Origin: Glycomyces tenuis DSM 44171
GTDB taxonomy: Bacteria; Actinomycetota; Actinomycetes; Mycobacteriales; Micromonosporaceae
NCBI RefSeq assembly: GCF_000427885.1
Contig: NZ_ATYW01000023.1
Location: 1-64,000, forward strand
Length of the DNA stretch: 64,000 nt
Reading direction: 5' to 3'
A program made the position numbers and the translations under genes. The notes beneath the pieces were generated by a model. It made no database searches. It saw only the letters and a list, made by a program, of their open reading frames with translations, and was not told the DNA's origin. Positions 24,271 to 33,568 of the stretch are shown here, one piece after another (position 1 is the first letter of the stretch; each line of letters starts with the position of its first letter).

Positions 24271-24975
24271 TCAGCGCAGGGTGGTCCGGCTCGCGGCGGC
24301 GATGCTCGCCAGGAGGAACAGGCCGTTGACCGCGCCGAAGCACAGCATGACCGCGGCCATCGCCTCCGGCCACAGCAGGGCGAGGGCGATCACGATGATG
24401 ACGAAGCCGTAGTCGCGCACCAGTTTGACCAGGCGCACCGCCAGGCCGGTCGACTTGACGAGCGAGACGCCGTCGTCCTCTTTGGCCATCACCGAGGTGA
24501 CGAGGTTGGTCATCCACAGCGCCGCGAAGGCCGCGCCGCACCACGCCGGGACGCCGGGCGCGTACGCGTCGGTCACGGCCACGACGACCGCGACCACCGA
24601 GGTCTGGATCGCCACGTCGCACAGGATGTCGACGCGCGCGCCCGCCTCGGAGCCGGTCTTCGTGACGCGGGCGAGCTGGCCGTCGGCGCAGTCGAGCATG
24701 TAGGCGATCTTCCAGAGCACCAGCGCCGCGAGCGCCACCGGCCACCATGGAGCGCCGTCCCGCGCGGCCGGGATGTACGCGATGACGCCCGCCGAGGCGG
24801 CCAGGCCGAGGAGCAGGTTGAGCAGCGTCAGATGGGTCGGCTTCAGGCCGAAGCGGTATGCGAGGGAAGCGAACACGGCTCCGCCTCGCTGGTCGAGCAT
24901 GGTGATCATGCCGCCGCCCCGGTTGGCGGCGAGGAAGTCGGCCGGCCCCGGCCGGGATGGGCGCTCTTCGGTCAC
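24271..24975 (-). CDS. CDP-alcohol phosphatidyltransferase family protein
   Basis: A 234-residue membrane protein with the full catalytic signature D-x-x-D-G-x-x-A-R-x8-G-x3-D-x3-D in DCADGQLARVTKTGSEAGAR plus VDILCD. About five helices follow. Such enzymes transfer a phospho-alcohol from a CDP-linked donor to make phospholipids or polymer precursors; a role with the sugar-polymer genes beside it is possible. The N-terminus RPGPADFLAANRGGG is hydrophilic. Confidence 0.9.
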   Translation of the reverse strand: MTEERPSRPGPADFLAANRGGGMITMLDQRGGAVFASLAYRFGLKPTHLTLLNLLLGLAASAGVIAYIPAARDGAPWWPVALAALVLWKIAYMLDCADGQLARVTKTGSEAGARVDILCDVAIQTSVVAVVVAVTDAYAPGVPAWCGAAFAALWMTNLVTSVMAKEDDGVSLVKSTGLAVRLVKLVRDYGFVIIVIALALLWPEAMAAVMLCFGAVNGLFLLASIAAASRTTLR

Positions 24976-25179
24976 GCGCTGATACTACTCGTCCGCTGGT
25001 AGCGCACCCACCGTTGCCAAGTGAGACCCGATTGTGTCAGTCTTCTGACACCACTGGGAGTAACCGATCCCTAATATGTGCGTGAACCGATCATTTGGGA
25101 TGAAACGGTATTCCCTCTGGTAGCCGTGAAGTGACCTACCGCTTAATGTTGATGGACCATCGATTCCTGGGGAGGAAAC

Positions 25180-26673
25180 ATGGGCGACGAGGTGAGCGGT
25201 CCTGCCTTGGCGCGTTGGGATCAATCCGCATACCAGGCGAAACTCCAAGCAGGACGAGAGGCCCTCGCGCAGCTCCTGGCCGATCGGCGTCTCGACCGAG
25301 GACGGCCCCTCACCGGCATCGAACTGGAACTCGACCTCCTTGAGCGCAACGGGGATCCGGCGTTCGCGAACGAGACCGTCCTGCAGTACCTGCACACCGA
25401 GGGCGACGAAGAGGCCCTCTACAGCGCGCAGCACGAACTGGGCGCCTTCAACATCGAGCTGAACCTCCCTCCCAGGCTGCTCGACGGCGCCGGGATCTCC
25501 TGGTACGAGAGCGACCTGGCCGTCGTCCTCTCCGAGGTGCGCGAGGCCGCGGGCAAGGCCGGCGTCTACTGCTGCCCCATCGGCACCATGCCGACCCTGT
25601 TCACCGACCACATGGGAGTCAACACGCTCTCCAGCGCCAAGCGCTACCGGGTCCTCAACGACGAGATCATGGCCGCGCGCGGCGAGGACGTCCACATCGA
25701 CATCGCCGGAGCCGAGGCGGTCGACTTCTCGTGCCCCAACATCGCCCCCGAGTCGGCCAACACCTCCGTGCAGTTCCACCTCCAGGTCACCCCCGAGGAC
25801 TTCCACCGCTACTGGAACACCGCGCAGGCCCTGGCGGGGATCCAGATCGCGCTCGGGGCCAACTCCCCCTACCTGTTCGGGCGGCAGCTGTGGGCCGAGA
25901 CCCGCATCATCCTGTTCGAGCAGGGCACCGACACGCGCCACGCCGCCGAGCGCGCGGCCGGGGCGATGCCGCGGGCCTGGTTCGGCGAGCGCTGGATCGA
26001 CAGCGTCCTGGACCTGTTCGACGAGAACTACCGTCACTTCGCGCCTCTTTTACCACTGTGCGACGCCGAGGACCCGCTCGCGGTCGTCACCGGCGGCGGT
26101 GTGCCGAGCCTCCAGGAGCTGCGCTTCCACAACGGCACCATCTACCGCTGGAACCGCCCGGTCTACGACATCAGGTCGGGCCGCCCGCACCTGCGCGTGG
26201 AGAACCGGGTGCTCCCGGCCGGGCCGACCCCGATCGACATCTGCGCGAACATGGCGCTGTTCTACGGACTCACCGTGTACTTCGCCGACCGCGACGAGCA
26301 GCTGGCCGACCGGCTCGACTTCGCCGAGGCCGCGGCGAACTTCCGCACCGCCGCCAGGCACGGCATCCACGCCGACCAGGTCTGGCCGGGACGCGGCCGC
26401 GTCCCGGCCCGCGAGCTCGTCGTGGAGCTGCTGCCGCTGGCCGCCGAGGGGCTCGCGTCCCTGGGCGTGGTCCGCCGCGACGCCGAGCGCTTCCTCGCGG
26501 TGATCGAGCAGCGGTGCCGCCGCGGGGTCAACGGCGCGTCCTGGCAGGTCGCGAGGGTCCGGGTGGCCGAGCACCGCGAGCGCCTGGAGCGGGCCGACGC
26601 CCTGCGGGCGATGGTGCTCGACTACGCGGCCCAGTCGGCCGACGGCCGCCCCGTCCACGAGTGGGAGGTCTAG
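25180..26673 (+). CDS. Glutamate-cysteine ligase family (GCS2) enzyme
   Basis: A 497-residue soluble enzyme. GIELELDLLERNGDP is the GCS2 nucleotide/glutamate-binding start. The core has NIELNLPPR, DHMGVNTLSSAKRYRVLNDE and SVQFHLQV, and RVENRVLPAGPTP completes the active site. These ATP-grasp-like ligases form gamma-glutamyl bonds; in actinomycetes that may serve ergothioneine or other thiol metabolism rather than glutathione. The start at 25180 has GGGGAGGAAAC upstream. Its stop overlaps that of the convergent gene by two bases. Confidence 0.85.
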   Translation: MGDEVSGPALARWDQSAYQAKLQAGREALAQLLADRRLDRGRPLTGIELELDLLERNGDPAFANETVLQYLHTEGDEEALYSAQHELGAFNIELNLPPRLLDGAGISWYESDLAVVLSEVREAAGKAGVYCCPIGTMPTLFTDHMGVNTLSSAKRYRVLNDEIMAARGEDVHIDIAGAEAVDFSCPNIAPESANTSVQFHLQVTPEDFHRYWNTAQALAGIQIALGANSPYLFGRQLWAETRIILFEQGTDTRHAAERAAGAMPRAWFGERWIDSVLDLFDENYRHFAPLLPLCDAEDPLAVVTGGGVPSLQELRFHNGTIYRWNRPVYDIRSGRPHLRVENRVLPAGPTPIDICANMALFYGLTVYFADRDEQLADRLDFAEAAANFRTAARHGIHADQVWPGRGRVPARELVVELLPLAAEGLASLGVVRRDAERFLAVIEQRCRRGVNGASWQVARVRVAEHRERLERADALRAMVLDYAAQSADGRPVHEWEV

Positions 26674-27890
26674 GACTCCTCTTTCTCGGCGTCGGGCTCG
26701 GCGTCGGCGAGCTTGCGGCGGGTCCGCTTCGCGGCCTTCCTGGTCCGCTTCGGCTTGGTCTTCGTCTCGGTCCTGGTCTCCGCCTCGGCGGTGACGGTGC
26801 CGCCCTCGCCGACCGGCTTGAGCTCCTGGACCCAGTCGACGTCGGGGTCCGAGGGGGCCTCGGTGCCGGAGGCGGGCAGGTCCTTCGTGTCGCCGCGCTT
26901 CGTGTCCGAGTAGGCCGAGCCGGGCGCCTCGGGCACGGTCCAGCCCGGCGCGGTCTGCACGAGCGACTCGGTCCGCTCGCGCTGCTCCTCGGCGGTGTCG
27001 TCGATCTGCCCGCCCGCACGGGGGATGGCCGAGACGATCAGCGAGCCGAGGAGTCCGGCGATGGCCGCGTAGGGGCCGACGAGCATGACCGCCATCGACT
27101 CGGGGTCGTCGGCGCTCCACGGGTTGGCGACGAGGTGGGCGACGGTGACGATGAGCGGCCCGGCGATCCCGGAGGCCGCGGCGATGCGGTAGCCGGAGTT
27201 GGTGATGGGGCCGCGCCGGGCCAGGGCGGCGACGACGGCGCCGATGAGGGCCGAGCCGACCACGAACGGGACCGCGATCGAGAAGCCGCGGCGGCCCAGC
27301 ATCGAGTCGGGGCTCGCCCACGAGCCCCACACGGCCAGGTCGATGACGGACGCCGAGGACGTGGCGGGCTCGCCGATGTCGGTGAACCGCGCCAGGATCG
27401 CGAAGACCCAGATCAGGACGACCGAGGCGCCGACGTTGACCGCGACGGAGCGCGAGCTGAGGCCGATGAGGGTCAGCACGAAGCCGACAGCGGCGCCGAC
27501 GCCGGAGGCGATCAGCGGCTCGGTGGGGAACGAGGAGGACACGGCGTTCTGCTCGGCGGACAGGGCCACGAGCGGGCCGACGGCGAAGGCGCCGACCGCG
27601 GCGGCGAAGACCGCGCCGAAGCGCACGCCCGGTGAGCCGGACGCGGCGCCGCGTCCGCCGATGACGCCCGAGGCGAGGCCGCCGACCACGCAGGAGGCGG
27701 CCGCGAACCAGGCGACCCAGGCGAGGTTGGCGTTCCAGCGGTAGTCGAGGACGGGATCGGTGGAGCCGGGGGAGGCGTCGGCCCAGGACAGCAAGCCGAA
27801 GCCGTAGGCGAGGCCGAGCTGGGCCAGCGCGGCGCCCGCGGCGACGGCGAAGCCGAGGCCGAGCGCGCTGCTCGCTGATTTAGGTGACAT
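26670..27890 (-). CDS. Multi-helix membrane protein with charged cytoplasmic tail
   Basis: A 406-residue protein. About eight hydrophobic segments fill residues 8-285 (ALGLGFAVAAGAALAQLGLA; VGAAVGFVLTLIGLSS; VVLIWVFAILARF; YAAIAGLLGSLIVSAI). The final 120 residues are hydrophilic and end in a very basic Lys/Arg/Thr stretch followed by an acidic end (AEPDAEKEES). I do not recognise a family; the pattern resembles uncharacterised actinomycete envelope proteins. It diverges from glyA. ATG 27890 was chosen as first Met of the hydrophobic domain; no strong ribosome site is visible. Confidence 0.65.
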   Translation of the reverse strand: MSPKSASSALGLGFAVAAGAALAQLGLAYGFGLLSWADASPGSTDPVLDYRWNANLAWVAWFAAASCVVGGLASGVIGGRGAASGSPGVRFGAVFAAAVGAFAVGPLVALSAEQNAVSSSFPTEPLIASGVGAAVGFVLTLIGLSSRSVAVNVGASVVLIWVFAILARFTDIGEPATSSASVIDLAVWGSWASPDSMLGRRGFSIAVPFVVGSALIGAVVAALARRGPITNSGYRIAAASGIAGPLIVTVAHLVANPWSADDPESMAVMLVGPYAAIAGLLGSLIVSAIPRAGGQIDDTAEEQRERTESLVQTAPGWTVPEAPGSAYSDTKRGDTKDLPASGTEAPSDPDVDWVQELKPVGEGGTVTAEAETRTETKTKPKRTRKAAKRTRRKLADAEPDAEKEES

Positions 27891-28070
27891 ACATCGCACG
27901 GTACTGCGTGTACGCAATGGAGTCTCGCACGGCCGATCGCGTCACCTCGGACCGGCCTCACAGGCGGCAAACGCAGGTGAGCGAAGACGCGGGCGCCGGT
28001 TATGCTCGGGGTGCCAAGGCCACCTGCCCGGTCGCCGTGCTCAGACCATGCCGATCGACAAGGAGCATCA

Positions 28071-29345
28071 ATGACCGACGCCTATGAGGCACTCACCGCG
28101 AACCTCGCGGCCGCCGACCCGGAGATCGAGCGGCTCATCGAGGCCGAGGGACGCCGCGAGTCGGAGAAGATCCGGCTCATCGCCTCCGAGAACTACGTCT
28201 CCGAGGCGGTCATGCAGGCCACCGGGTCCATCCTGACGAACAAGTACTCCGAGGGCTACTCCCGCAAGCGCTACTACGAGGGCCAGCAGCTCGTCGACGA
28301 GGTCGAGGAGCTGGCGATCGCCCGCGCCAAGGAGCTGTTCGGCGTCGAGCACGCCAACGTGCAGCCCTACTCCGGGAGCCCCGCGAACCTCGCCGTCTAC
28401 CTGGCGTTCCTCAAGCCGGGCGACACCGTGATGGGCATGGGCCTGCCGATGGGCGGGCACCTGACCCACGGCTGGAGCGTCTCGGCGACGGGCAAGTGGT
28501 TCAACGCCGTGCACTACGGGGTCCGCGAGGACACCGGCCGGATCGACCTCGACGAGGTCGCCGAGATCGCCCGCCGAGAGCGCCCGAAGCTCATGATCTG
28601 CGGCGGGACCGCGATCCCGCGCACGATCGACTTCGAGGGCTTCGCGGCGATCGCCGCCGAGGTGGACGCGGTGCTCATGGCCGACATCGCCCACATCGCG
28701 GGGCTCGTGGCCGGCGGCGCGCACCCGAGCCCGGTGGGCCACGCGCCGGTCATCACGACCACGACGCACAAGACGCTGCGCGGCCCGCGCGGGGCGATGA
28801 TCATGACCGACGCCGAGCACGCGAAGGCCATCGACAAGGCGGTCTTCCCCGGCCTCCAGGGCGGCCCGCACAACCACACGACCGCGGCGATCGCGGTGGC
28901 GCTGCGCGAGGCGGCCCGCGAGTCGTTCCGCGCCTACGCGCACCAGATCGTGGCGAACGCGAAGGCGCTGGCCTCGGCCCTGAACGACCGCGGCTACGAC
29001 CTGGTCTCGGGCGGCACGGACAACCACCTGATCCTGGTCGACCTGAGCGGCAAGGAGATCGGCGGGAAGCCCGCGGCGAAGGCCCTGGACGTGGCCGGGA
29101 TCGAGCTGAACTTCAACACGGTGCCGTTCGACAAGCGCAAGCCGTTCGACCCGTCGGGGCTGCGCATCGGCACCGCCGCCGTGACCACCCGCGGCATGAC
29201 CGAGGGCGACATGGAACTGGTGGCGAACTGGATCGACCGGGCGATCGGCGCGGCGAAGGCGGAGAAGGACGCCGAGCTGGACGTGATCGCGGGCGAGATC
29301 CGCGAGTTCTGCAGGGCCTATCCGATTCCGGGCTGGCGCGCCTAG
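28071..29345 (+). CDS. glyA: Serine hydroxymethyltransferase
   Basis: A 424-residue PLP enzyme of normal family length. It has the start motif ESEKIRLIASENYVS, the substrate-entry ILTNKYSEGYSRKRYYEG, VQPYSGSPANLAVY and the PLP lysine in TTTTHKTLRGPRG. It interconverts serine and glycine with transfer of a one-carbon unit to tetrahydrofolate. AAGGAG lies five bases before ATG 28071. The 180-base leader holds no riboswitch that I can name. Confidence 0.97.
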   Translation: MTDAYEALTANLAAADPEIERLIEAEGRRESEKIRLIASENYVSEAVMQATGSILTNKYSEGYSRKRYYEGQQLVDEVEELAIARAKELFGVEHANVQPYSGSPANLAVYLAFLKPGDTVMGMGLPMGGHLTHGWSVSATGKWFNAVHYGVREDTGRIDLDEVAEIARRERPKLMICGGTAIPRTIDFEGFAAIAAEVDAVLMADIAHIAGLVAGGAHPSPVGHAPVITTTTHKTLRGPRGAMIMTDAEHAKAIDKAVFPGLQGGPHNHTTAAIAVALREAARESFRAYAHQIVANAKALASALNDRGYDLVSGGTDNHLILVDLSGKEIGGKPAAKALDVAGIELNFNTVPFDKRKPFDPSGLRIGTAAVTTRGMTEGDMELVANWIDRAIGAAKAEKDAELDVIAGEIREFCRAYPIPGWRA

Positions 29346-29364
29346 GCGGCACAAGCGCATGAGC

Positions 29365-29399
29365 GAGGGCGCCCGGTTCTTTCGGAACCGGGCGCCCTC
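29365..29399. terminator. Strong hairpin terminator after glyA
   Basis: A perfect 15-bp stem starting GAGGGCGCCCGGTTC with a five-base loop. It lies between the convergent glyA and nucleoside hydrolase genes and can serve both. Confidence 0.9.
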
Positions 29400-29425
29400 A
29401 CCGTGTCCCCGAAGGCCGAGGGACC

Positions 29426-30388
29426 TCAGCGGCCCGCGAGGAAGGCGGTCCTGAGGAAGTCGCGGTAGACCGCTGCCGAGGCGCGGAGGGCGACGGTGGC
29501 GTTCGGCGGTTCCGGGCACCAGGGCCGGGTGTCCACCACGAGCTCGCCGAGTGTCCGGCCGCCGGTCGTCTCGACGCTCACGAAGGCCTTGACCTGCTCG
29601 GTGATGGCCTCCGGTCGCACCAGGTAGGCGAGGCACAGGGGGTCGTGCACGGGTGAGGCCGCTTCGCCCTCGCCTTCGACGGCGGCCTGGTCGTGCCGGA
29701 TTCGGTGGCGGATGAGCTTCGCGGCCCCCGCTGCGGCGGGGGTGCCGATCTCGTCGAACTCGTCGCAGTCGGCGAGGGACAGCGGCGCGCTGTGCGTGGC
29801 GTCGAGGGTGACGATGACGACGTCGCGGATACCGGCGGCGAGGACCGCTTCGGCCGCCTCCGGGTCCACCCAGAAGTTGAACTCGGCGGCCGCCGTCACG
29901 TTGCCGTTGGCGTGCGCCCCTCCCATGATCACGAGCCGGGGGATCCGCTCGGCGAGGCGCGGTTCCGCCGCGAGCGCGAGTGCGACGTTGGTCAGCGGCC
30001 CGGTGGCCACGAGTGTCACATCGGCGTTGGCGTCGTCCATGTACGCGTCGACGAGGAAGGCGGCCGCGGACCGCTCCGTCTCGGCGGTCGACACCGCGTC
30101 GGGGAAGTCGAGGCGGGCCGACTGGAAGTCGCTGCCCTCGTTCAGGACGTCTCGCGGGATCGGGAGGTCGGGCCGCGCGAAGGGCCGGGCGGCGCCCCGA
30201 TAGACGGGGACCTCGGCGCCGACGTGGTCGAGCGCGCGCAGCGTGTTGTCGGTGACGTGTTCGAGCGCGACGTTGCCGTTGACGGTGGTGATGGCGATCG
30301 CTTCGAGCTCGGGGTGCGCCGCGGCCGCGAAGATCGCGATCGCGTCGTCCGAGCCGGTGTCGCAGTCGAGTATGAATCTCGTGGGCAA
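29426..30388 (-). CDS. Inosine/uridine-preferring nucleoside hydrolase
   Basis: A 320-residue enzyme. The calcium-binding start ILDCDTGSDDAIAI is the family signature (D-x-D-x-G-x-D-D). TTVNGNVALEHVTDNTLRAL, NADVTLVATGPLTNVALAL, IMGGAHANGNVT and AEFNFWVDPEAA complete the active site, and the catalytic His is expected in PVHDPLCLAY. It splits ribonucleosides into base and ribose for salvage. No partner permease is next to it. Confidence 0.93.
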   Translation of the reverse strand: MPTRFILDCDTGSDDAIAIFAAAAHPELEAIAITTVNGNVALEHVTDNTLRALDHVGAEVPVYRGAARPFARPDLPIPRDVLNEGSDFQSARLDFPDAVSTAETERSAAAFLVDAYMDDANADVTLVATGPLTNVALALAAEPRLAERIPRLVIMGGAHANGNVTAAAEFNFWVDPEAAEAVLAAGIRDVVIVTLDATHSAPLSLADCDEFDEIGTPAAAGAAKLIRHRIRHDQAAVEGEGEAASPVHDPLCLAYLVRPEAITEQVKAFVSVETTGGRTLGELVVDTRPWCPEPPNATVALRASAAVYRDFLRTAFLAGR

Positions 30389-30533
30389 CGGTGGCTCCTT
30401 TTCTCGACGGGCCGGTGCGGCGGTGGGGATGGCGAAACGCGCTGGCCTCGGTGGGCTCAGCGCGTCGCGTGTGTGTTCTTCGGATTGTGCTGTCAGGCCG
30501 GCACCTTGTGGGTGCGCTCGTGCCTTCGCCTCG

Positions 30534-30749
30534 CTAGGCGGCGCGGGTCAGCGAACCGCGCTCGACGCGGTTGGCCATCCGGCGGAGGGCGGCGGCGGTG
30601 GAGACGCGGACCTTGTCCTGGGCGGTGACGCCGGGGACGTAAGGCTTGTTCGCGCGACCGTCGTCGACGACCGGAGCGTTCGGCAGCGCCGAGAGCGCTT
30701 CGGTGTTGGAGGCGTCGACTGCGAGGTAAGCACCTACGAGCTCGTTCAT
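30534..30749 (-). CDS. Small hypothetical protein
   Basis: A 71-residue product from ATG 30749, with GGAAGGAAGAG seven bases upstream. The first half reads MNELVGAYLAVDASNTEALS, the middle has PNAPVVDDGRANKPYVPGV and the last third is a basic helix (ALRRMANRVERGSLTRAA). No domain is recognised. No modification enzyme lies near, so a peptide-product role is not supported. Confidence 0.6.
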   Translation of the reverse strand: MNELVGAYLAVDASNTEALSALPNAPVVDDGRANKPYVPGVTAQDKVRVSTAAALRRMANRVERGSLTRAA

Positions 30750-31052
30750 TGCTCTTCCTTCCCGGCAGGGTGTGCCGGATAGTGATTTCTGGGGGGATGA
30801 CCGCTCGTCGATGACGCCATTGTCGACGGCGGCGGGCCGATGCTTCGGCATCGGGACCGGGGGGCTTGAGGCCAGATCGGGATTGCCGCGTCTTCGCTGT
30901 GCCTCCCGGCTTCGATACCCATCATATGAGGTGCTTTACCGAGAAATCCAGGGATTTCGCGTGGGTCACATGTATCGCGCACCACTGTCTACAAAGATCT
31001 GAGTTACCGTTCGGTTATCGAATTCGACGGGCTCGTCACGCGCGGGTGGCGG
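30750..31052. other. Intergenic region without recognised gene
   Basis: The stretch is less GC-rich from about 30900 to 31020. It should hold the promoter of the small gene at 30534-30749 and of the P1 peptidase. A short hairpin GATGCTTCGGCATC occurs at 30838-30851. I see nothing else. Confidence 0.5.
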
Positions 31053-31058
31053 TAATCT
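31053..31058 (+). promoter_or_regulatory. Putative -10 box of a leaderless transcript
   Basis: TAATCT is followed by six bases and the ATG at 31065. There is no ribosome site between them, so a leaderless mRNA is likely. Confidence 0.55.
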
Positions 31059-31064
31059 GGCGCC

Positions 31065-31895
31065 ATGCGGGACTTGGGCGTCCGAGTGGGCCATTGGACG
31101 GGCGAGCGCACCGGTTGCACGGTGCTGCTGTTCGCCGAGCCGACCCTGGCCTCGGGCGAGGTGCGGGGCGGGGCCCCGGCCTCCCGCGAGATCGAGCTGC
31201 TCGACCCGGTCCGCTCGAACGCCGGGATCGACGCGGTCCTGCTCACCGGCGGTTCGGCGTTCGGGCTCGCCGCCGCCGACGGGGTGGTGCGGTGGCTCGC
31301 CGAGCGCGGCCACGGGGTCGCCACGCCCGGCGGGGTGGTGCCGATCGTGCCGACCCTGGGCCTGTACGACCTCGACGGCTCCGGTGTCGTTCCGCAAGCG
31401 GCCCAAGGCTATGCCGCGTGCGAGGCCGCGGACGGCGAGGCGGCGCTCACCGGGCCGGTGGGCGCCGGGCGCGGGGCGACGGTCGGGCAGTGGCGCGGGG
31501 CGGCGCTGCCTTCCGGCCTGGCGTCGGCCACGCTGCGGCTCGGGGAGCTGGTCGTGAGCGCCGTGGCGGCGGTCAACGCCTTCGGCGAGCCGGGCCCGCT
31601 CGACCGCGGGCTGCTCGAACCCGAGGGCTTCCCCGTCGGTTTCGGCCGCAACACCACGATCGGGCTCGTCGCCACGAACGCGCGGCTGGGCAAGGTCGAG
31701 TGCCACCTGCTCGCGCAGGGCGCGCACGACGGCCTGGCCAGGGCGATCAGCCCGGTCCACACCCGGATGGACGGCGACGCCTTCGTCGCGGCCGCGACGG
31801 GGAAGGTGGAGGCCTCGCCCGACGTCGTCCGGGCGCTGGTGGTGGAGGCGGTCGCCGAGGCGATCGGCACGATGGGGCCGGCCTCGCGGTCGTGA
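31065..31895 (+). CDS. P1 family (S58/DmpA-like) peptidase
   Basis: A 276-residue Ntn-like hydrolase that is expected to cut itself into two chains. GVRVGHWTGERTGCTVLLF is the family start. LTGGSAFGLAAADGVVRWL contains the Ser/Asn site. GRNTTIGLVATNARL carries the Asn-Thr-Thr where self-cleavage frees the nucleophile (Thr in place of Ser). Members are aminopeptidases acting on small or beta-amino peptides. It stands alone, before a symporter gene on the same strand. Confidence 0.9.
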   Translation: MRDLGVRVGHWTGERTGCTVLLFAEPTLASGEVRGGAPASREIELLDPVRSNAGIDAVLLTGGSAFGLAAADGVVRWLAERGHGVATPGGVVPIVPTLGLYDLDGSGVVPQAAQGYAACEAADGEAALTGPVGAGRGATVGQWRGAALPSGLASATLRLGELVVSAVAAVNAFGEPGPLDRGLLEPEGFPVGFGRNTTIGLVATNARLGKVECHLLAQGAHDGLARAISPVHTRMDGDAFVAAATGKVEASPDVVRALVVEAVAEAIGTMGPASRS

Positions 31896-32059
31896 ACCGG
31901 CCACGTCGCCTCGGTCGAGCTCGACGCGATCGGACCACCTGCGGCCGCCCGTAGCGAGGGCCGCTCGGAGAACGATGGCGAACAACGGTTCCATCGCAGT
32001 GCGAACCGCAATATGATCGGGGTCACTGCCCGAAACGCCTTCGATTGTGAGGTGCTCAC

Positions 32060-33568
32060 ATGATCGAGCTCTCCGGTCCGATCGTCACGACCTTCGTCGC
32101 CTACCTGCTGCTCATGGTCCTGATCGGCGTCTGGGTCTACAACCGCACCAAGACCCTCGCCGACTTCGCCCTCGGCGGCCGCCGCCTCAACGCGCCCACC
32201 GCCGCGCTCTCCGCGCAGGCCTCCGACATGTCCGGCTGGCTGCTCATGGGCCTGCCCGGCGCCATCTACGCCTTCGGCCTCGGCGAGGCCTGGATCGCCG
32301 TCAGCCTCGCCGTCGGCACCTACCTCAACTGGCTGTTCGTCGCCCCGCGCCTGCGCACCTACACCGAACGCGCGCACAACGCCATCAGCCTCTCCGCCTA
32401 CCTCGAATCGCGCTTCGAGGACCGCACCCACCTGCTGCGCGTCGTCTCGGCGCTCATCATCGGCGTGTTCTTCACGATCTACGTCGCCTCCGGCCTCGTG
32501 GCGGGCGGCCTGCTGTTCGAAGAGATCTTCGGCGTCGACCCGACGCTGGCCATCACCGTGGCCGTCGTCGTCATCGTCGCCTACACCTTCCTCGGCGGCT
32601 TCCTGGCCGTGTCCTTCACCGACTTCATCCAGGGCCTGCTCATATTCCTGGCCCTGGTCGTCGTCCCGCTCATGGTCATCGGGACGCTCGGCGGCTTCGA
32701 CGCGCTCTTCGGCGGCGTCGAGGAGACCCATCCGGACCTGCTCAACTGGTTCGCCGAGCCCACGTTCGAGAACGGGGCCTGGGGCGACGGCTCGGCGCTG
32801 TCGTTCGTCTACATCGCCGGGCTGCTCGCGTGGGGCCTGGGCTACTTCGGCCAGCCGCACATCCTCGCGCGGTTCATGGGCATCCGCTCGGCGCGGGACG
32901 TGCCCGTCGCCCGCCGCATCGCCACGACCTGGGTGCTGATCACCCTCTCCGCGACCGTCGTCATCGGCCTGGCGGGCATCGCCTACTTCGAGGAGCCGCT
33001 CGACAACCCCGAGACGGTGTTCCTCTCGCTCACGCAGGAGCTGTTCAACCCGTGGATCGCGGGCATCCTGCTCTCGGCCGTGCTGGCCGCGATCATGTCC
33101 ACCGCGGACTCCCAGTTGCTGGTGGCCTCGACCGCCGTCACCGAGGACTTCTACCGCCGGTACCTCCGGCGCGAGGCCCGCGACGCGGAACTGGTGTGGA
33201 TCGGGCGCGGCGCCGTCGTCGTGGTGGCCGTGATCGCCTACGCGCTGGCGCTCCAGGGCGGCACCGTGCTCGACATCGTGGCCTACGCCTGGGCCGGATT
33301 CGGCGCGGCCTTCGGGCCGATCATCCTGCTGTCGCTGTACTGGTCGCGCATGACCTGGCTCGGCGCCCTCGCCGGGATGATCGCCGGCGCGGGGACCGTG
33401 ATCGTGTGGGAGGCGCTCGCGTCGCCGGGCGGGGTGTACTCGCTGCTGCCGGGCTTCGCCGCCGGTCTCCTCGCCGCCTGGGGGTTCGGCATGGCGGGCC
33501 GCCGCCCCGAACGCGAATGGATCGGCGCCTACCACGAGGAGGACGAGGCCGAGACGGCCGCTCAGTAG
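32060..33568 (+). CDS. Sodium/solute symporter, PutP-like
   Basis: A 502-residue membrane protein with about 13 helices, the normal length of PutP. DFALGGRRLNAPTAALSAQA and SDMSGWLLMGLPGAIYAFGL contain the sodium-binding Ser/Asp region. GYFGQPHILARFMGIRS and AAIMSTADSQLLVASTAV are the other family signatures. It should import proline or a similar solute with sodium. Its stop overlaps the convergent GGDEF gene end by seven bases. Confidence 0.9.
   Translation: MIELSGPIVTTFVAYLLLMVLIGVWVYNRTKTLADFALGGRRLNAPTAALSAQASDMSGWLLMGLPGAIYAFGLGEAWIAVSLAVGTYLNWLFVAPRLRTYTERAHNAISLSAYLESRFEDRTHLLRVVSALIIGVFFTIYVASGLVAGGLLFEEIFGVDPTLAITVAVVVIVAYTFLGGFLAVSFTDFIQGLLIFLALVVVPLMVIGTLGGFDALFGGVEETHPDLLNWFAEPTFENGAWGDGSALSFVYIAGLLAWGLGYFGQPHILARFMGIRSARDVPVARRIATTWVLITLSATVVIGLAGIAYFEEPLDNPETVFLSLTQELFNPWIAGILLSAVLAAIMSTADSQLLVASTAVTEDFYRRYLRREARDAELVWIGRGAVVVVAVIAYALALQGGTVLDIVAYAWAGFGAAFGPIILLSLYWSRMTWLGALAGMIAGAGTVIVWEALASPGGVYSLLPGFAAGLLAAWGFGMAGRRPEREWIGAYHEEDEAETAAQ

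Noticed and set aside
27891-28070. Possible riboswitch in the glyA leader
   Set aside because: I compared by eye with glycine, ZTP, THF and SAM-type motifs and could not place the conserved cores; a covariance search would be needed.
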